A DNA stretch of 64,000 bases from Methylobacterium sp. GXS13. Lineage in GTDB: Bacteria > Pseudomonadota > Alphaproteobacteria > Rhizobiales > Beijerinckiaceae. Where the stretch lies: positions 1 through 64,000 of the forward strand of contig NZ_LKKO01000035.1 in assembly GCF_001455965.1 (NCBI RefSeq). The letters are read 5' to 3'. The notes below the pieces were generated by a model, which was not told the DNA's origin, searched no databases, and saw nothing but the letters and a program-made list of their open reading frames with translations. Below, piece after piece: positions 8,912 through 16,454 of this stretch. Positions within the stretch are counted from its first letter, which is position 1. Each line of letters begins with the position of its first letter. Position numbers and translations under genes: made by a program.

Positions 8912-9044
8912 GTCCGACTCCTTCGGTCCTGGCTGATCCTCTCAATCAGTCCGGTCCAAAGCCAGCCGGTCAGGTCAAAAGCCCGGTGCCGACAATTGTT
9001 GAGCCTGCACCAACCCTTTTGATCGTTCAGATAAGGATGAAGGT

Positions 9045-9542
9045 ATGAGCAACGCAAAGCGGGCGATGGATACCTACCTGAATGGGCTGCGCAATCAGCA
9101 CGCGGTTGAGACCCAAGCGATCGGCACGATTCAGAACGAGCTGCCTCGAATGGAGGCGTACCCCGATCTGCACACGAAGATGAAGATCGACCATGAACGA
9201 TCGGTCACGCAGGCTGCGCGGCTCGACGACCTCCTTGAAAAGCCCGGATCGAAGAAGTCGTTGCTCAAGGAGGCAGTTACGGGCGCGGTCGCTACGGTAG
9301 CGGGGTTCACTCATGCCGGCGCAGGCGACGAGGTATTGAAGAACGTCCTCGCGGCTATTGGCTTCAAGGCCTATGAGATCAGTTCTTACAAGGTTTTGAT
9401 CGTGCTCGCCGAAGCGGCTGGCGCGGACGACGACAGGTCGACGCTCGAACAGTCAATGAAGGATGAGCAGGAGATGGGCGATTGGCTCGGGAGCAATCTG
9501 CCCAACATCGTTCATGCCTATCTTGAGCGGAAATCTGTGTAG
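9045..9542 (+). CDS. DUF892 (YciE/YciF-like) ferritin-like protein
   Basis: A 165-residue mostly helical protein starting after AAGGATGAAGGT. The pattern is that of the DUF892 four-helix, ferritin-like family: YLNGLRNQHAVETQAI, a second helix with DHERSVTQAARLDDLL, then DEVLKNVLAAIGFKAYEISSY and DEQEMGDWLGSNL. Family members bind a di-iron site and are linked to stress responses, but the biochemical role is not established. It stands alone between two IS3-family elements and so was probably carried in, or left over, from a deleted neighbourhood. Confidence 0.75.
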   Translation: MSNAKRAMDTYLNGLRNQHAVETQAIGTIQNELPRMEAYPDLHTKMKIDHERSVTQAARLDDLLEKPGSKKSLLKEAVTGAVATVAGFTHAGAGDEVLKNVLAAIGFKAYEISSYKVLIVLAEAAGADDDRSTLEQSMKDEQEMGDWLGSNLPNIVHAYLERKSV

Positions 9543-9608
9543 CTCGGTTACACGCACACCCGCCAGCCTGTAATCATATCGGGCGGCGGGACCGAGCAGG
9601 CCGCGAGG

Positions 9609-9682
9609 GAAATGGCTGGGATGAGCGTAAAGCCGAACAGCCGGTTTTGCAGGATTTAACGATCCGGCGTGGCGTAGTCTGG
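9609..9682. repeat. Dispersed repeat family A, copy 1, cut by an IS
   Basis: About 74 bp resembling 26471-26543 on the same strand, at roughly 70-75% identity by eye. Shared blocks include GCCGAAC, GGTTTTGC, CGATCCGGC and CGTAGTCTGG. The IS at 9683 begins immediately after the last block, whereas copy 2 continues, so this copy is truncated by the IS. Confidence 0.6.
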
Positions 9683-9744
9683 TGATCCTCCCCCGGTTCC
9701 ACGGACACCTCTGATACGCTCCTTGTGGGCGGGGAAGGTGTTTG

Positions 9745-10070
9745 ATGGCCATGACAAGACGCGAGTTCACGCCCGAGTTCAAACGCGAGGCGGTAGCGCA
9801 TTTGGAGAGCAGCGGCCGAACACAGATGCAGATCGCGGCCGAACTCGGGATCCACCCTCCATGCTGAGGCAGTGGCGCACTGGGCTGATGGGTGGCTCCC
9901 CACCGCCGCGGGCAGCAGGTTCACCGGAAGCCGCATCCGCGAGCCCGGTGGCTTCCCCCTCCGACCAAGCGGCCGAGATCGCCCGTCTGCGGCGTGAACT
10001 TGACCGGACGCGCATGGAGCGCGACGTCCTAAAAAAAGCGATCGGCATCTTCGCGGAGATGCCCAAGTGA
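9745..10070 (+). pseudogene. IS3-family transposase OrfA, frameshifted
   Basis: ATG 9745 follows a GGGGAAGG and opens a typical OrfA (RREFTPEFKREAVAHLESS, then AAELGIHP). The frame stops at 9865-9867. The continuation MLRQWRTGLM and the coiled coil EIARLRRELDRTRMERDVL are found in another frame up to 10070. Restoring one base near 9856 would join them as GIHPSMLRQWRT, the usual sequence. The gene is therefore inactivated by a single-base deletion, unless this is a sequencing error. Confidence 0.75.
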
Positions 10071-10927
10071 CGTTTGCCTTCATCGAGCAGCATGCGAACA
10101 CCTGGCCGGTGCGTCTCATGTGCCGCGTGCTCGAAGTCTCTCACAGCGGCTACTACGAGTGGCGATCACGCTCCGAGAGCGCCCAGGCGACGTCCAACCG
10201 TCGACTTCTCCACGACGTCCGGCGTATCCACACCGGGCATCACAGGCGCTACGGCTCGCCTCGGATCCATGCTGCCCTGCGCGCAGAGGGCCGAACGGCC
10301 AGTCGCGGGCGGGTGGAGCGTCTGATGCGCCGTCATAGCATCCGGGCTCTGGCAGGACGTCGATTCCGACCCTGCACGACCGATAGCCGCCACGATCTGC
10401 CGATCGCGCCCAACCTTTTGAAGCAGCAGTTCTCGGCGGCGTTGCCCAACACGGTTTGGCTGGCAGATATCACCTATCTGCCCACCGGAGAGGGCTGGCT
10501 CTACTTAGCCGCCGTCCTCAATCTCGCCACTCGCAAGATCGTCGGCTGGTCCATGCGCAAGCACATGCGGACCGAGTTGACGTCGGCGGCTCTGATGATG
10601 GCCACCCAACGGCAACGACCGGGGACTGGCCTCATCTGCCACTCGGATCGCGGCAGCCAATACGCGGCCGAGGCCTATTGCAAACAGCTCGCCGACATGA
10701 AGGCGACGCCCACCATGAGCCGGACGGGCTGGTGTTACGACAACGCTCCCATGGAAAGCCTCTTCCATACTCTCAAGGTCAAACTCGTTCACCAGCGACG
10801 ATGGGCGACCCGGGACGAGGCCCGACGCGACTTGTTCGCCTACATCGAAGGCTACTACAATCGGCAGCGCATCCACTCGACACTCGGCTACATCACGCCC
10901 GAGCAGGCCGAACGGAACGCGAGCTAA
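10067..10927 (+). CDS. IS3-family transposase OrfB
   Basis: A 286-residue DDE transposase. It has an HTH_21-like N-terminal part (RRYGSPRIHAALR). The integrase core shows the catalytic Asp in WLADITYLPT, Asp in CHSDRGSQY and Glu in NAPMESLFHTLK, and the C-terminus is GYYNRQRIHSTLGYITPEQ. It overlaps the end of orfA by 4 bases, the usual arrangement for a frameshift fusion. It appears intact, although its OrfA partner is broken. Confidence 0.9.
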   Translation: MTFAFIEQHANTWPVRLMCRVLEVSHSGYYEWRSRSESAQATSNRRLLHDVRRIHTGHHRRYGSPRIHAALRAEGRTASRGRVERLMRRHSIRALAGRRFRPCTTDSRHDLPIAPNLLKQQFSAALPNTVWLADITYLPTGEGWLYLAAVLNLATRKIVGWSMRKHMRTELTSAALMMATQRQRPGTGLICHSDRGSQYAAEAYCKQLADMKATPTMSRTGWCYDNAPMESLFHTLKVKLVHQRRWATRDEARRDLFAYIEGYYNRQRIHSTLGYITPEQAERNAS

Positions 10928-11190
10928 CCCCCCTGTCCGTGAGATCGGGGGAGGATCAATCGAGAGCTTACCCGTTTTGGCGTACCGTGGCCGCACAGGG
11001 GGCGCGGCTGAATGCCTGCACTGGCAGGATCTACGGCGCAGGCAGAACCTCATAAGGTCGCTGGACGCCGGTAAAGGGCACATGAGTAGAACGGTTCGAC
11101 CGTTTGACCGGTGTGAGCTCCGCTCTGGACGGCCACGATCTTGCAGGCAGGCACGGGCAACGCCTGAGAGCGGTAGCCTGAGAGATCAAC

Positions 11191-12309
11191 ATGCGCGCTT
11201 CTGTGTTGGCCGGCATTCTCGGCTTCCTGATGGCCGGCTCAGCGCAGGCTCAGGTCAAGATCGGCATCGTCGGTGCGATTACTGGGCCTAACGCGGCGTT
11301 CGGCGCTCAGATCAAGAACGGCGCCAGCCAAGCAGTTGACGACATCAACAAAGCTGGCGGGATCAACGGCCAGAAGCTCGTGGCCGTCATCGGCGACGAT
11401 GCAAGCGATCCCAAGCAAGGCGTCTCAGTGGCCAACAAGTTCGCCAGCGAGGGCGTCAAGATGGTCGTCGGTCACTTCAACTCCGGTGTGTCAATCCCGG
11501 CCTCCGACGTCTACCTCGACGGTGGCATCGTCCAAGTCACGCCCGCCTCCACGAACGTGAAGTTCACCGAGCGCGGCATGTGGAACACGTTCCGCACCTG
11601 CGGCCGCGACGACCAGCAGGGCGCGGTGGCGGGCACCTACCTGGCCGAGCACTTCAAGGGCAAGAAGATCGCCTTCGTCCACGATAAGACGCCCTACGGC
11701 AAGGGACTCGCCGACGAGACCCTGAAGTTTCTCAAGGCCAAGGGCGGCAAGGAGGTGATGTTCGAGGGCATCAATCCTGGTGAGAAGGACTACTCGGCGC
11801 TCGCCTCCAAGCTAAAGTCAGCCGACATCGACATTATCTACTTTGGCGGCCTGCACACCGAAGCTGGGCTGATCATCCGGCAGATGCGCGACCAGGGCCT
11901 GAAAGCGCCGATGATGAGCGGTGATGGCATCACCGACAAGGAGTTCGTCCAGATCGCCGGCCCAGGCGCAGCGGGGACGCTGATGACCTTCTCGCCGGAC
12001 GCGCGCAAGAACCTGAACGCCAAGGATGTGGTGACGGCCTTCAAGGCTAGGGGCATCGATCCCGAGGCCTACACGCTCTACTCGTACGCGGCCGTGCAGG
12101 TTCTGGCGAAGGCGATGGCCGAGACCGGCTCCAGCGACGGCAAGACGCTCGCGGACTGGCTGCACCAAGGCAGGCCGACGCAGACGGTGATCGGCGAGAT
12201 CGCCTACGACAAGAAGGGCGACATCACCCGACCCGACTACATCATGTACGAGTGGGCGAAAGGCGCCGACGGCAAGATCGACTACACAGGGCACGAATTG
12301 ACTCAATGA
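11191..12309 (+). CDS. Branched-chain amino-acid-type ABC transporter substrate-binding protein (LivJ/LivK family), orphan
   Basis: A 372-residue periplasmic binding protein. It has a Sec signal peptide (residues 1-20, cleavage after AQA) and a Peripla_BP_6 fold (VKIGIVGAITGPNAAFGAQIK, then GVSVANKFASEGVKMVVGH). Family members deliver leucine, isoleucine, valine or related amides to a LivHMGF transporter. None of those genes is nearby: upstream is an IS element and downstream is an unrelated dipeptide-type binding protein. It is therefore either an orphan using a transporter elsewhere or a remnant of a disrupted operon. The coding sequence itself shows no damage. Confidence 0.88.
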   Translation: MRASVLAGILGFLMAGSAQAQVKIGIVGAITGPNAAFGAQIKNGASQAVDDINKAGGINGQKLVAVIGDDASDPKQGVSVANKFASEGVKMVVGHFNSGVSIPASDVYLDGGIVQVTPASTNVKFTERGMWNTFRTCGRDDQQGAVAGTYLAEHFKGKKIAFVHDKTPYGKGLADETLKFLKAKGGKEVMFEGINPGEKDYSALASKLKSADIDIIYFGGLHTEAGLIIRQMRDQGLKAPMMSGDGITDKEFVQIAGPGAAGTLMTFSPDARKNLNAKDVVTAFKARGIDPEAYTLYSYAAVQVLAKAMAETGSSDGKTLADWLHQGRPTQTVIGEIAYDKKGDITRPDYIMYEWAKGADGKIDYTGHELTQ

Positions 12310-12349
12310 TCACACTGCGCACAGCGCGGCGGAGATCGAGGGCAAACTC

Positions 12350-14140
12350 ATGGATGAGCGGTATCTGCGTGGCTTCATCGAGCAGGTGAAGGACGGCCGC
12401 TTGTCGCGGCGCGGCTTCGTGCAGCGGATGCTGGCGCTCGGCCTCTCCGCGCCGATGGCCGGGCTGATGCTGGCCGGGAACGGGGTGGCGATGGCCGCCG
12501 ACATCCGCGCCGGCTACAAGCCGGCCAAGGCCGGGGGCGGCGGGGCGCTGCGCCTGCTCTGGTGGCAGGCGCCGACCCTGATCAACCCGCATTTCGCCAT
12601 CGGCACCAAGGACCAGGAGGCTTCCCGGATCTTCTACGAGCCGCTGGCCGCCTGGGACCCGGACGGCAACCTCGTGCCGGTGCTCGCCGCCGAGATCCCG
12701 TCCAAGGACAATGGCGCGCTGGCCGCGGACGGCCGATCGGTGGTCTGGAAAATCAAGCCGGGCGTCACCTGGCACGACGGCAAGCCGCTCACCGCCGACG
12801 ATCTCGTCTTCACCTGGGAATACGCCCGAGACCCCGCCACCGCGGCGGTCACGGTCGGCTCCTACAAGGATTGCACCGTCGAGAAGATCGACGACCTCAG
12901 CATCCGGGTCCTGTTCGACAAGCCGACGCCGTACTGGAGCGATGCCTTCGTGGGCACCGTCGGCATGGTGATCCCCAAACACCTGTTTTCCGCCTATACC
13001 GGCGCCAAGTCCCGGGAGGCGCCCCAGAACCTCGCGCCGGTGGGCACCGGCCCGTACCGGTTCCTCGAATTCCGGCCCGGCGACATCGTCCGGGGCGAGC
13101 GCAACCCGAACTACCACCTGCCCAACCGGCCGTATTTCGACACGATCGAGATGAAGGGCGGCGGCGACGCGGTCTCGGCGGCGCGCGCGGTGCTCCAGAC
13201 CGGCGAGTACGATTACGCCTGGAACCTTCAAGTCGAGGACGAGGTGCTCAAGCGCCTGGAGACCGGCGGCAAGGGCCGGGTCGACGTCGTCTACGGGGGC
13301 AATCTCGAGTTTCTGCTGCTCAACACCACTGACCCAAACGTCGAGGTCGACGGCGAGCGCTCCTCGCTGAAGACCAAGCATCCCGCCTTCTCGGACCCGA
13401 AGGTCTGCCAGGCGATGAACCTCTTGGTCGACCGTAAGTCGATCGAGACGTACATCTACGGCCGCACCGGCAAACCCACCGCCAACACAGTCAACGGCCC
13501 GGAGCGCTTCGTTTCCAAGAATACGAGCTTCGCCTTCGATCCGGCCAAGGCCAACGCGCTCCTCGACGAGGCCGGCTGGGCGAAGGGCTCGGACGGCGTG
13601 CGGGTCAAGGACGGCAAGCGCCTGAAGCTGCTGTTCCAGACCTCGATCAACGCTCCGCGCCAGAAGACCCAGGCGATCATCAAGCAGGCGGCAGCCAAGG
13701 CCGGCATCGAGATCGAGCTAAAATCAGTCACCGGCTCGGTGTTCTTCTCTTCCGACCCGGCCAACCCCGACACATACCCGCATTTCTACGCAGACATGGA
13801 GATGTACACGAACAACATGACCCAGGCCGATCCCTCGATCTGGCTCCTTCAGTACGTCTCGTGGGAGGTCGCCACCAAGGAGAACAAGTGGCAGGGACGC
13901 AACGTCGTGCGCTGGCGCAACGATACCTACGATGCGGCCTACAACGCCGCTCAGCGGGAGCTCGACCCGGTCAAGCGGGCGGCGCTTCTGATCAGGTGCA
14001 ACGACCTCGCGGTCTCGGAGAACGTGCTGCCACTGATCCACCGAGCGAAGGTATCGGCGGTGGGCGCACGACTCACTGCCTTGCAAAGCGGTTGGGACAA
14101 CGACCTGTCGTTCCTGCCCGATTGGTACAGGGAGGCCTGA
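12350..14140 (+). CDS. Dipeptide/oligopeptide-type ABC transporter substrate-binding protein (SBP family 5)
   Basis: A 596-residue extracytoplasmic binding protein. The N-terminus carries a twin-arginine export signal (SRRGFVQRML, then a hydrophobic stretch ending near AMAAD, residue about 45). The rest is a family 5 fold, with typical blocks IFYEPLAAWDPDGNLVPVLA and GVTWHDGKPLTADDLVF. Such proteins feed peptide, nickel or opine importers. Right after the stop, at 14158, the first codons of the matching permease appear and then break off, so this protein has lost its transporter here. The length is slightly above the family norm because of the long signal region. Confidence 0.9.
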   Translation: MDERYLRGFIEQVKDGRLSRRGFVQRMLALGLSAPMAGLMLAGNGVAMAADIRAGYKPAKAGGGGALRLLWWQAPTLINPHFAIGTKDQEASRIFYEPLAAWDPDGNLVPVLAAEIPSKDNGALAADGRSVVWKIKPGVTWHDGKPLTADDLVFTWEYARDPATAAVTVGSYKDCTVEKIDDLSIRVLFDKPTPYWSDAFVGTVGMVIPKHLFSAYTGAKSREAPQNLAPVGTGPYRFLEFRPGDIVRGERNPNYHLPNRPYFDTIEMKGGGDAVSAARAVLQTGEYDYAWNLQVEDEVLKRLETGGKGRVDVVYGGNLEFLLLNTTDPNVEVDGERSSLKTKHPAFSDPKVCQAMNLLVDRKSIETYIYGRTGKPTANTVNGPERFVSKNTSFAFDPAKANALLDEAGWAKGSDGVRVKDGKRLKLLFQTSINAPRQKTQAIIKQAAAKAGIEIELKSVTGSVFFSSDPANPDTYPHFYADMEMYTNNMTQADPSIWLLQYVSWEVATKENKWQGRNVVRWRNDTYDAAYNAAQRELDPVKRAALLIRCNDLAVSENVLPLIHRAKVSAVGARLTALQSGWDNDLSFLPDWYREA

Positions 14141-14157
14141 GCGGGAGGCGAGCGCCA

Positions 14158-14199
14158 TGGGCACCTACATCGCGCGACGGCTTCTGATCGCGCTTCACA
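14158..14199 (+). pseudogene. Stub of a dipeptide-type ABC permease (DppB-like), first 13-14 codons only
   Basis: ATG 14158 follows GGAGGCGAGC, 17 bases after the binding-protein stop. It reads MGTYIARRLLIAL, which is how DppB-type permeases begin. From about 14197 the similarity ends; the frame runs on through unrelated codons to a stop at 14278-14280. The remaining permease and ATPase genes of this transporter are absent. A deletion junction therefore lies near 14197, with the EamA gene brought in behind it. Confidence 0.65.
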
Positions 14200-14298
14200 G
14201 CACAATCCGTCGTCGCTCCACGTTTCCCAAGGCTTGGACCGGTGCTTGTCATGAGCGGCTGGCGATGAGTGCAGCATGAGTGTCGGGAGCGATCCGGC

Positions 14299-15204
14299 GT
14301 GAGCCGCCTCGTAGCCTTCGGCATCATGGCGCTGATCTGGGGAGTGACGTGGTTGCCGACGAAGATCGCCACGCAGGCCGTCCCGCCGATCTTCCTCGCC
14401 ACGGCGCGCTTCCTCCTTTCCGGCGTCCTGTTCCTCGTCATCGTAAGCGTACGGCGCTTGCCACTGCGCATACATGGGTTCGGCCGGATCGTCGGCGCCT
14501 CGCTCCTCATCACGACTGGCTGCTATAGCTTCGTGTTCTGGGGTGTCGCTCATGCTCCCAGCGGCCTATCGGCGATCGTCAATCTGTCGCTGATGCCGAT
14601 ATTCCTCGCGTTCATCGGTTTCCTCTACGACCAAGAGCGCCTCAGCGCGCGTCGAGTCGGCGCGATCGGACTCGGTATCAGCGGGCTCGTGCTCCTGTTC
14701 TCCGGCCGGGCTGAAGCCGCGCAAGATGGCGTTACGGTGGTGCTCGCTCTCACTTCGGTGGCATTCGGCACGGTCTGCTACGCCTGGGGCTCCGTGATCA
14801 GCCGGCCCTTGACGCAGTCGATGCCGCCGCTGGTTCTCGCTTTCTGGGAGACGATCATCGGCGCGATCGGGCTCGTTCCTGTGTCGTTGCTTATAGAGGG
14901 CTACGACTCAGGCCGCTTCGCCGCCCTGTTGGATGGACGGGTGCTATTCTGCCTCGGCGTGATGGTCATCGGCGGCTCGCTAACCGGCTTCTCTATCTTT
15001 CTCTGGCTTGTGCGGGACTGGGGCGCCTTCCGCGCCGGCCTGTATGCCTTCGTCAGCCCGGTGATCGCAGCTGCGATCGGCGTCATCTACGCGCACGAGC
15101 CCTTCGGATGGGCGGAGGCATCGGGTATGGGGATCATGCTCGCAGCGACCGCGTTGGCGCTCACCGATTGGCCACGTGTGCAGGTCGACCGAGACACCTC
15201 TTAA
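14299..15204 (+). CDS. EamA/DMT-family transporter
   Basis: A 301-residue protein with about ten membrane segments arranged as two EamA repeats. The family signature GVTWLPTKIA is near residue 15, and the second repeat contains PLVLAFWETIIGAIGL. Members of the drug/metabolite transporter superfamily export amino acids and other metabolites; the substrate cannot be assigned. GTG 14299 is preferred because a GGAG lies 9 bases upstream; another GTG at 14269 is in frame. It lies just behind a deletion junction and before an IS481-family element, so its original neighbours are unknown. Confidence 0.85.
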   Translation: MSRLVAFGIMALIWGVTWLPTKIATQAVPPIFLATARFLLSGVLFLVIVSVRRLPLRIHGFGRIVGASLLITTGCYSFVFWGVAHAPSGLSAIVNLSLMPIFLAFIGFLYDQERLSARRVGAIGLGISGLVLLFSGRAEAAQDGVTVVLALTSVAFGTVCYAWGSVISRPLTQSMPPLVLAFWETIIGAIGLVPVSLLIEGYDSGRFAALLDGRVLFCLGVMVIGGSLTGFSIFLWLVRDWGAFRAGLYAFVSPVIAAAIGVIYAHEPFGWAEASGMGIMLAATALALTDWPRVQVDRDTS

Positions 15205-15348
15205 GCCGTTCGTGGTCAAGGCGCAGTCTGATTACTCCGAAGTTCGATCGCGCCGCCATCACGGCTTGTGCAGCAAGAACGCATTTGACTGCAGTGAGTC
15301 GGGAGCGGTCTACCGGGTCTTGCCGTAAGCAGAATCACAGTTTTAGAT

Positions 15349-16391
15349 GTTTGATCCCAGGGTTTGATGGTGCACTCTTCACGTTGGAGTGGAGGGACGC
15401 GCTATGGGCCAGGTTCTTCACGGCAGCGCCACAACGACGGAGGCGATCCGTCGAGCAATCCAGCATAGTCAAGCGAGTCTAAGGGTGCTCTCGAAGCGCT
15501 ACGGGATCAACCCGAAGACAGTTGCCAAGTGGGAGAAGCGGACTTCGGTCGCCGACCAGCGCACGGGGCCGAAGGATCCCCGCTCGACGGTGCTGTCATT
15601 GAAGGACGAGGCGGTCATCGTCGCCTTTCGCCGACATACGCTCCTGTCGCTCGACGACTGCCTCTACGTCCTCCAGGCCACGATCCCGCACCTGACCCGT
15701 TCGTCGCTGCATCGCTGCCTGCAGCGCTACGGCATCAGCCGACTGCCGGAGGTCGACGGCGACAAGCCCAAGCGGTCGCGCTTCAAGGCCTATCCGCTCG
15801 GCTATTTCCACATCGATTTGGCTGAGGTCCACACGGCGGAAGGGCGGCTCTACCTACTCGTCGCCATCGACCGCACGACCAAGTTCACCTTCGTCGAGCT
15901 GCACGAGAAGGCGACCCGGTGGGTTGCGGGTGACTTCCTCCGCCATCTCATCGAGGCGGTGCCCTACAAGGTGTACACGGTGCTCACCGACAATGGCACC
16001 CACTTCACGACACCCGGCAACGTTGCCACGGCCGCCTCCATCATCAAGGAGGCGATCGCAGCCGGCGACACCTTCCGAGCCCACAACTTCGAGTCCGCCT
16101 GTGCCCGCAACGATATCGACCATCGCCTGACCAAGCCGCGGCACCCCTGGACGAATGGGCAAGTCGAGCGAATGAACCGCATGATCAAGGACGCGACGGT
16201 CAAGCGCTGCAACTACGACAGCCACGAGCAGCTCCGCGCTCACCTGGCCGACTTCGTCAGCGCCTACAACTTCGCACGCCGCCTGAAGACCCTCTGGGGT
16301 CTCACGCCCTACGAGGCCATCTGCAAAGCATGGTCCGCAGAGCCCGGTCGCTTCAGGTCAAACCCGCTCCACCAAATGCCGGGACCAAACA
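15349..16391 (+). mobile_element. IS481-family element, complete copy
   Basis: The ends are inverted repeats: left TGTTTGATCCCAGGGTTTGATGG, of which the first 13 bases are the best conserved, and right ending GGGACCAAACA (16391). The flanks are TTAGA on the left and TCTAGA on the right, resembling the NCTAGN target known for IS481. A single transposase gene fills the element. A second, degraded copy of a close relative lies at 52592-54781. Exact termini were set by comparing both copies. Confidence 0.8.
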
Positions 16392-16396
16392 TCTAG
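15404..16396 (+). CDS. IS481-family transposase
   Basis: A 330-residue DDE transposase. It has an N-terminal helix-turn-helix (SLRVLSKRYGINPKTVAKWE) and an rve core with Asp in FHIDLAEV, Asp in LTDNGTHFT and Glu in NGQVERMNRMIKD. The start MGQVLHGSA is preferred over an ATG five codons upstream because the related copy starts the same way. The last codon and the TAG stop straddle the right end of the element: the stop lies in the flanking CTAG, so it is provided by the target site. The protein appears intact. Confidence 0.9.
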   Translation: MGQVLHGSATTTEAIRRAIQHSQASLRVLSKRYGINPKTVAKWEKRTSVADQRTGPKDPRSTVLSLKDEAVIVAFRRHTLLSLDDCLYVLQATIPHLTRSSLHRCLQRYGISRLPEVDGDKPKRSRFKAYPLGYFHIDLAEVHTAEGRLYLLVAIDRTTKFTFVELHEKATRWVAGDFLRHLIEAVPYKVYTVLTDNGTHFTTPGNVATAASIIKEAIAAGDTFRAHNFESACARNDIDHRLTKPRHPWTNGQVERMNRMIKDATVKRCNYDSHEQLRAHLADFVSAYNFARRLKTLWGLTPYEAICKAWSAEPGRFRSNPLHQMPGPNI

Positions 16397-16454
16397 ACTA
16401 GAGGCGCCGGAAAAACGGACGAGCCCCTTCCGACCTAACAGGTCTCTGGCGACC

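Larger units (their letters stand above)
7732..8977 (-). mobile_element. IS3-family element (IS407-like), complete
   Basis: Both ends are recognisable. The left end begins TGACCTGACCGG (7732) and the right end finishes CCGGTCAGGTCA (8977). The symmetry continues inward through TTGGACCG and GATTGAGAGG, giving imperfect terminal inverted repeats of about 35 bp. Two overlapping frames on the minus strand encode OrfA and OrfB. No direct repeat flanks the element (CCG to the left, AAA to the right). With the truncated gene on its left, this points to a deletion next to the IS and not a simple insertion. Confidence 0.85.
9683..10958 (+). mobile_element. IS3-family element with a frameshifted orfA
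   Basis: The terminal inverted repeats are clear. The left end starts TGATCCTCCCCCG followed by CACGGACA; the right end is TGTCCGTG ... CGGGGGAGGATCA ending at 10958. They match over about 28 bp with a few mismatches. No flanking direct repeat is seen (TGG left, ATC right). OrfA is broken by a one-base deletion while OrfB is intact, so the copy may be unable to move unless OrfA is supplied in trans. Confidence 0.85.

Noticed and set aside
7732..10958. Composite transposon carrying the DUF892-like gene between two IS3-family elements
   Set aside because: The two elements differ in both termini and transposase, so they are not a matched pair, and no outer target duplication is present.
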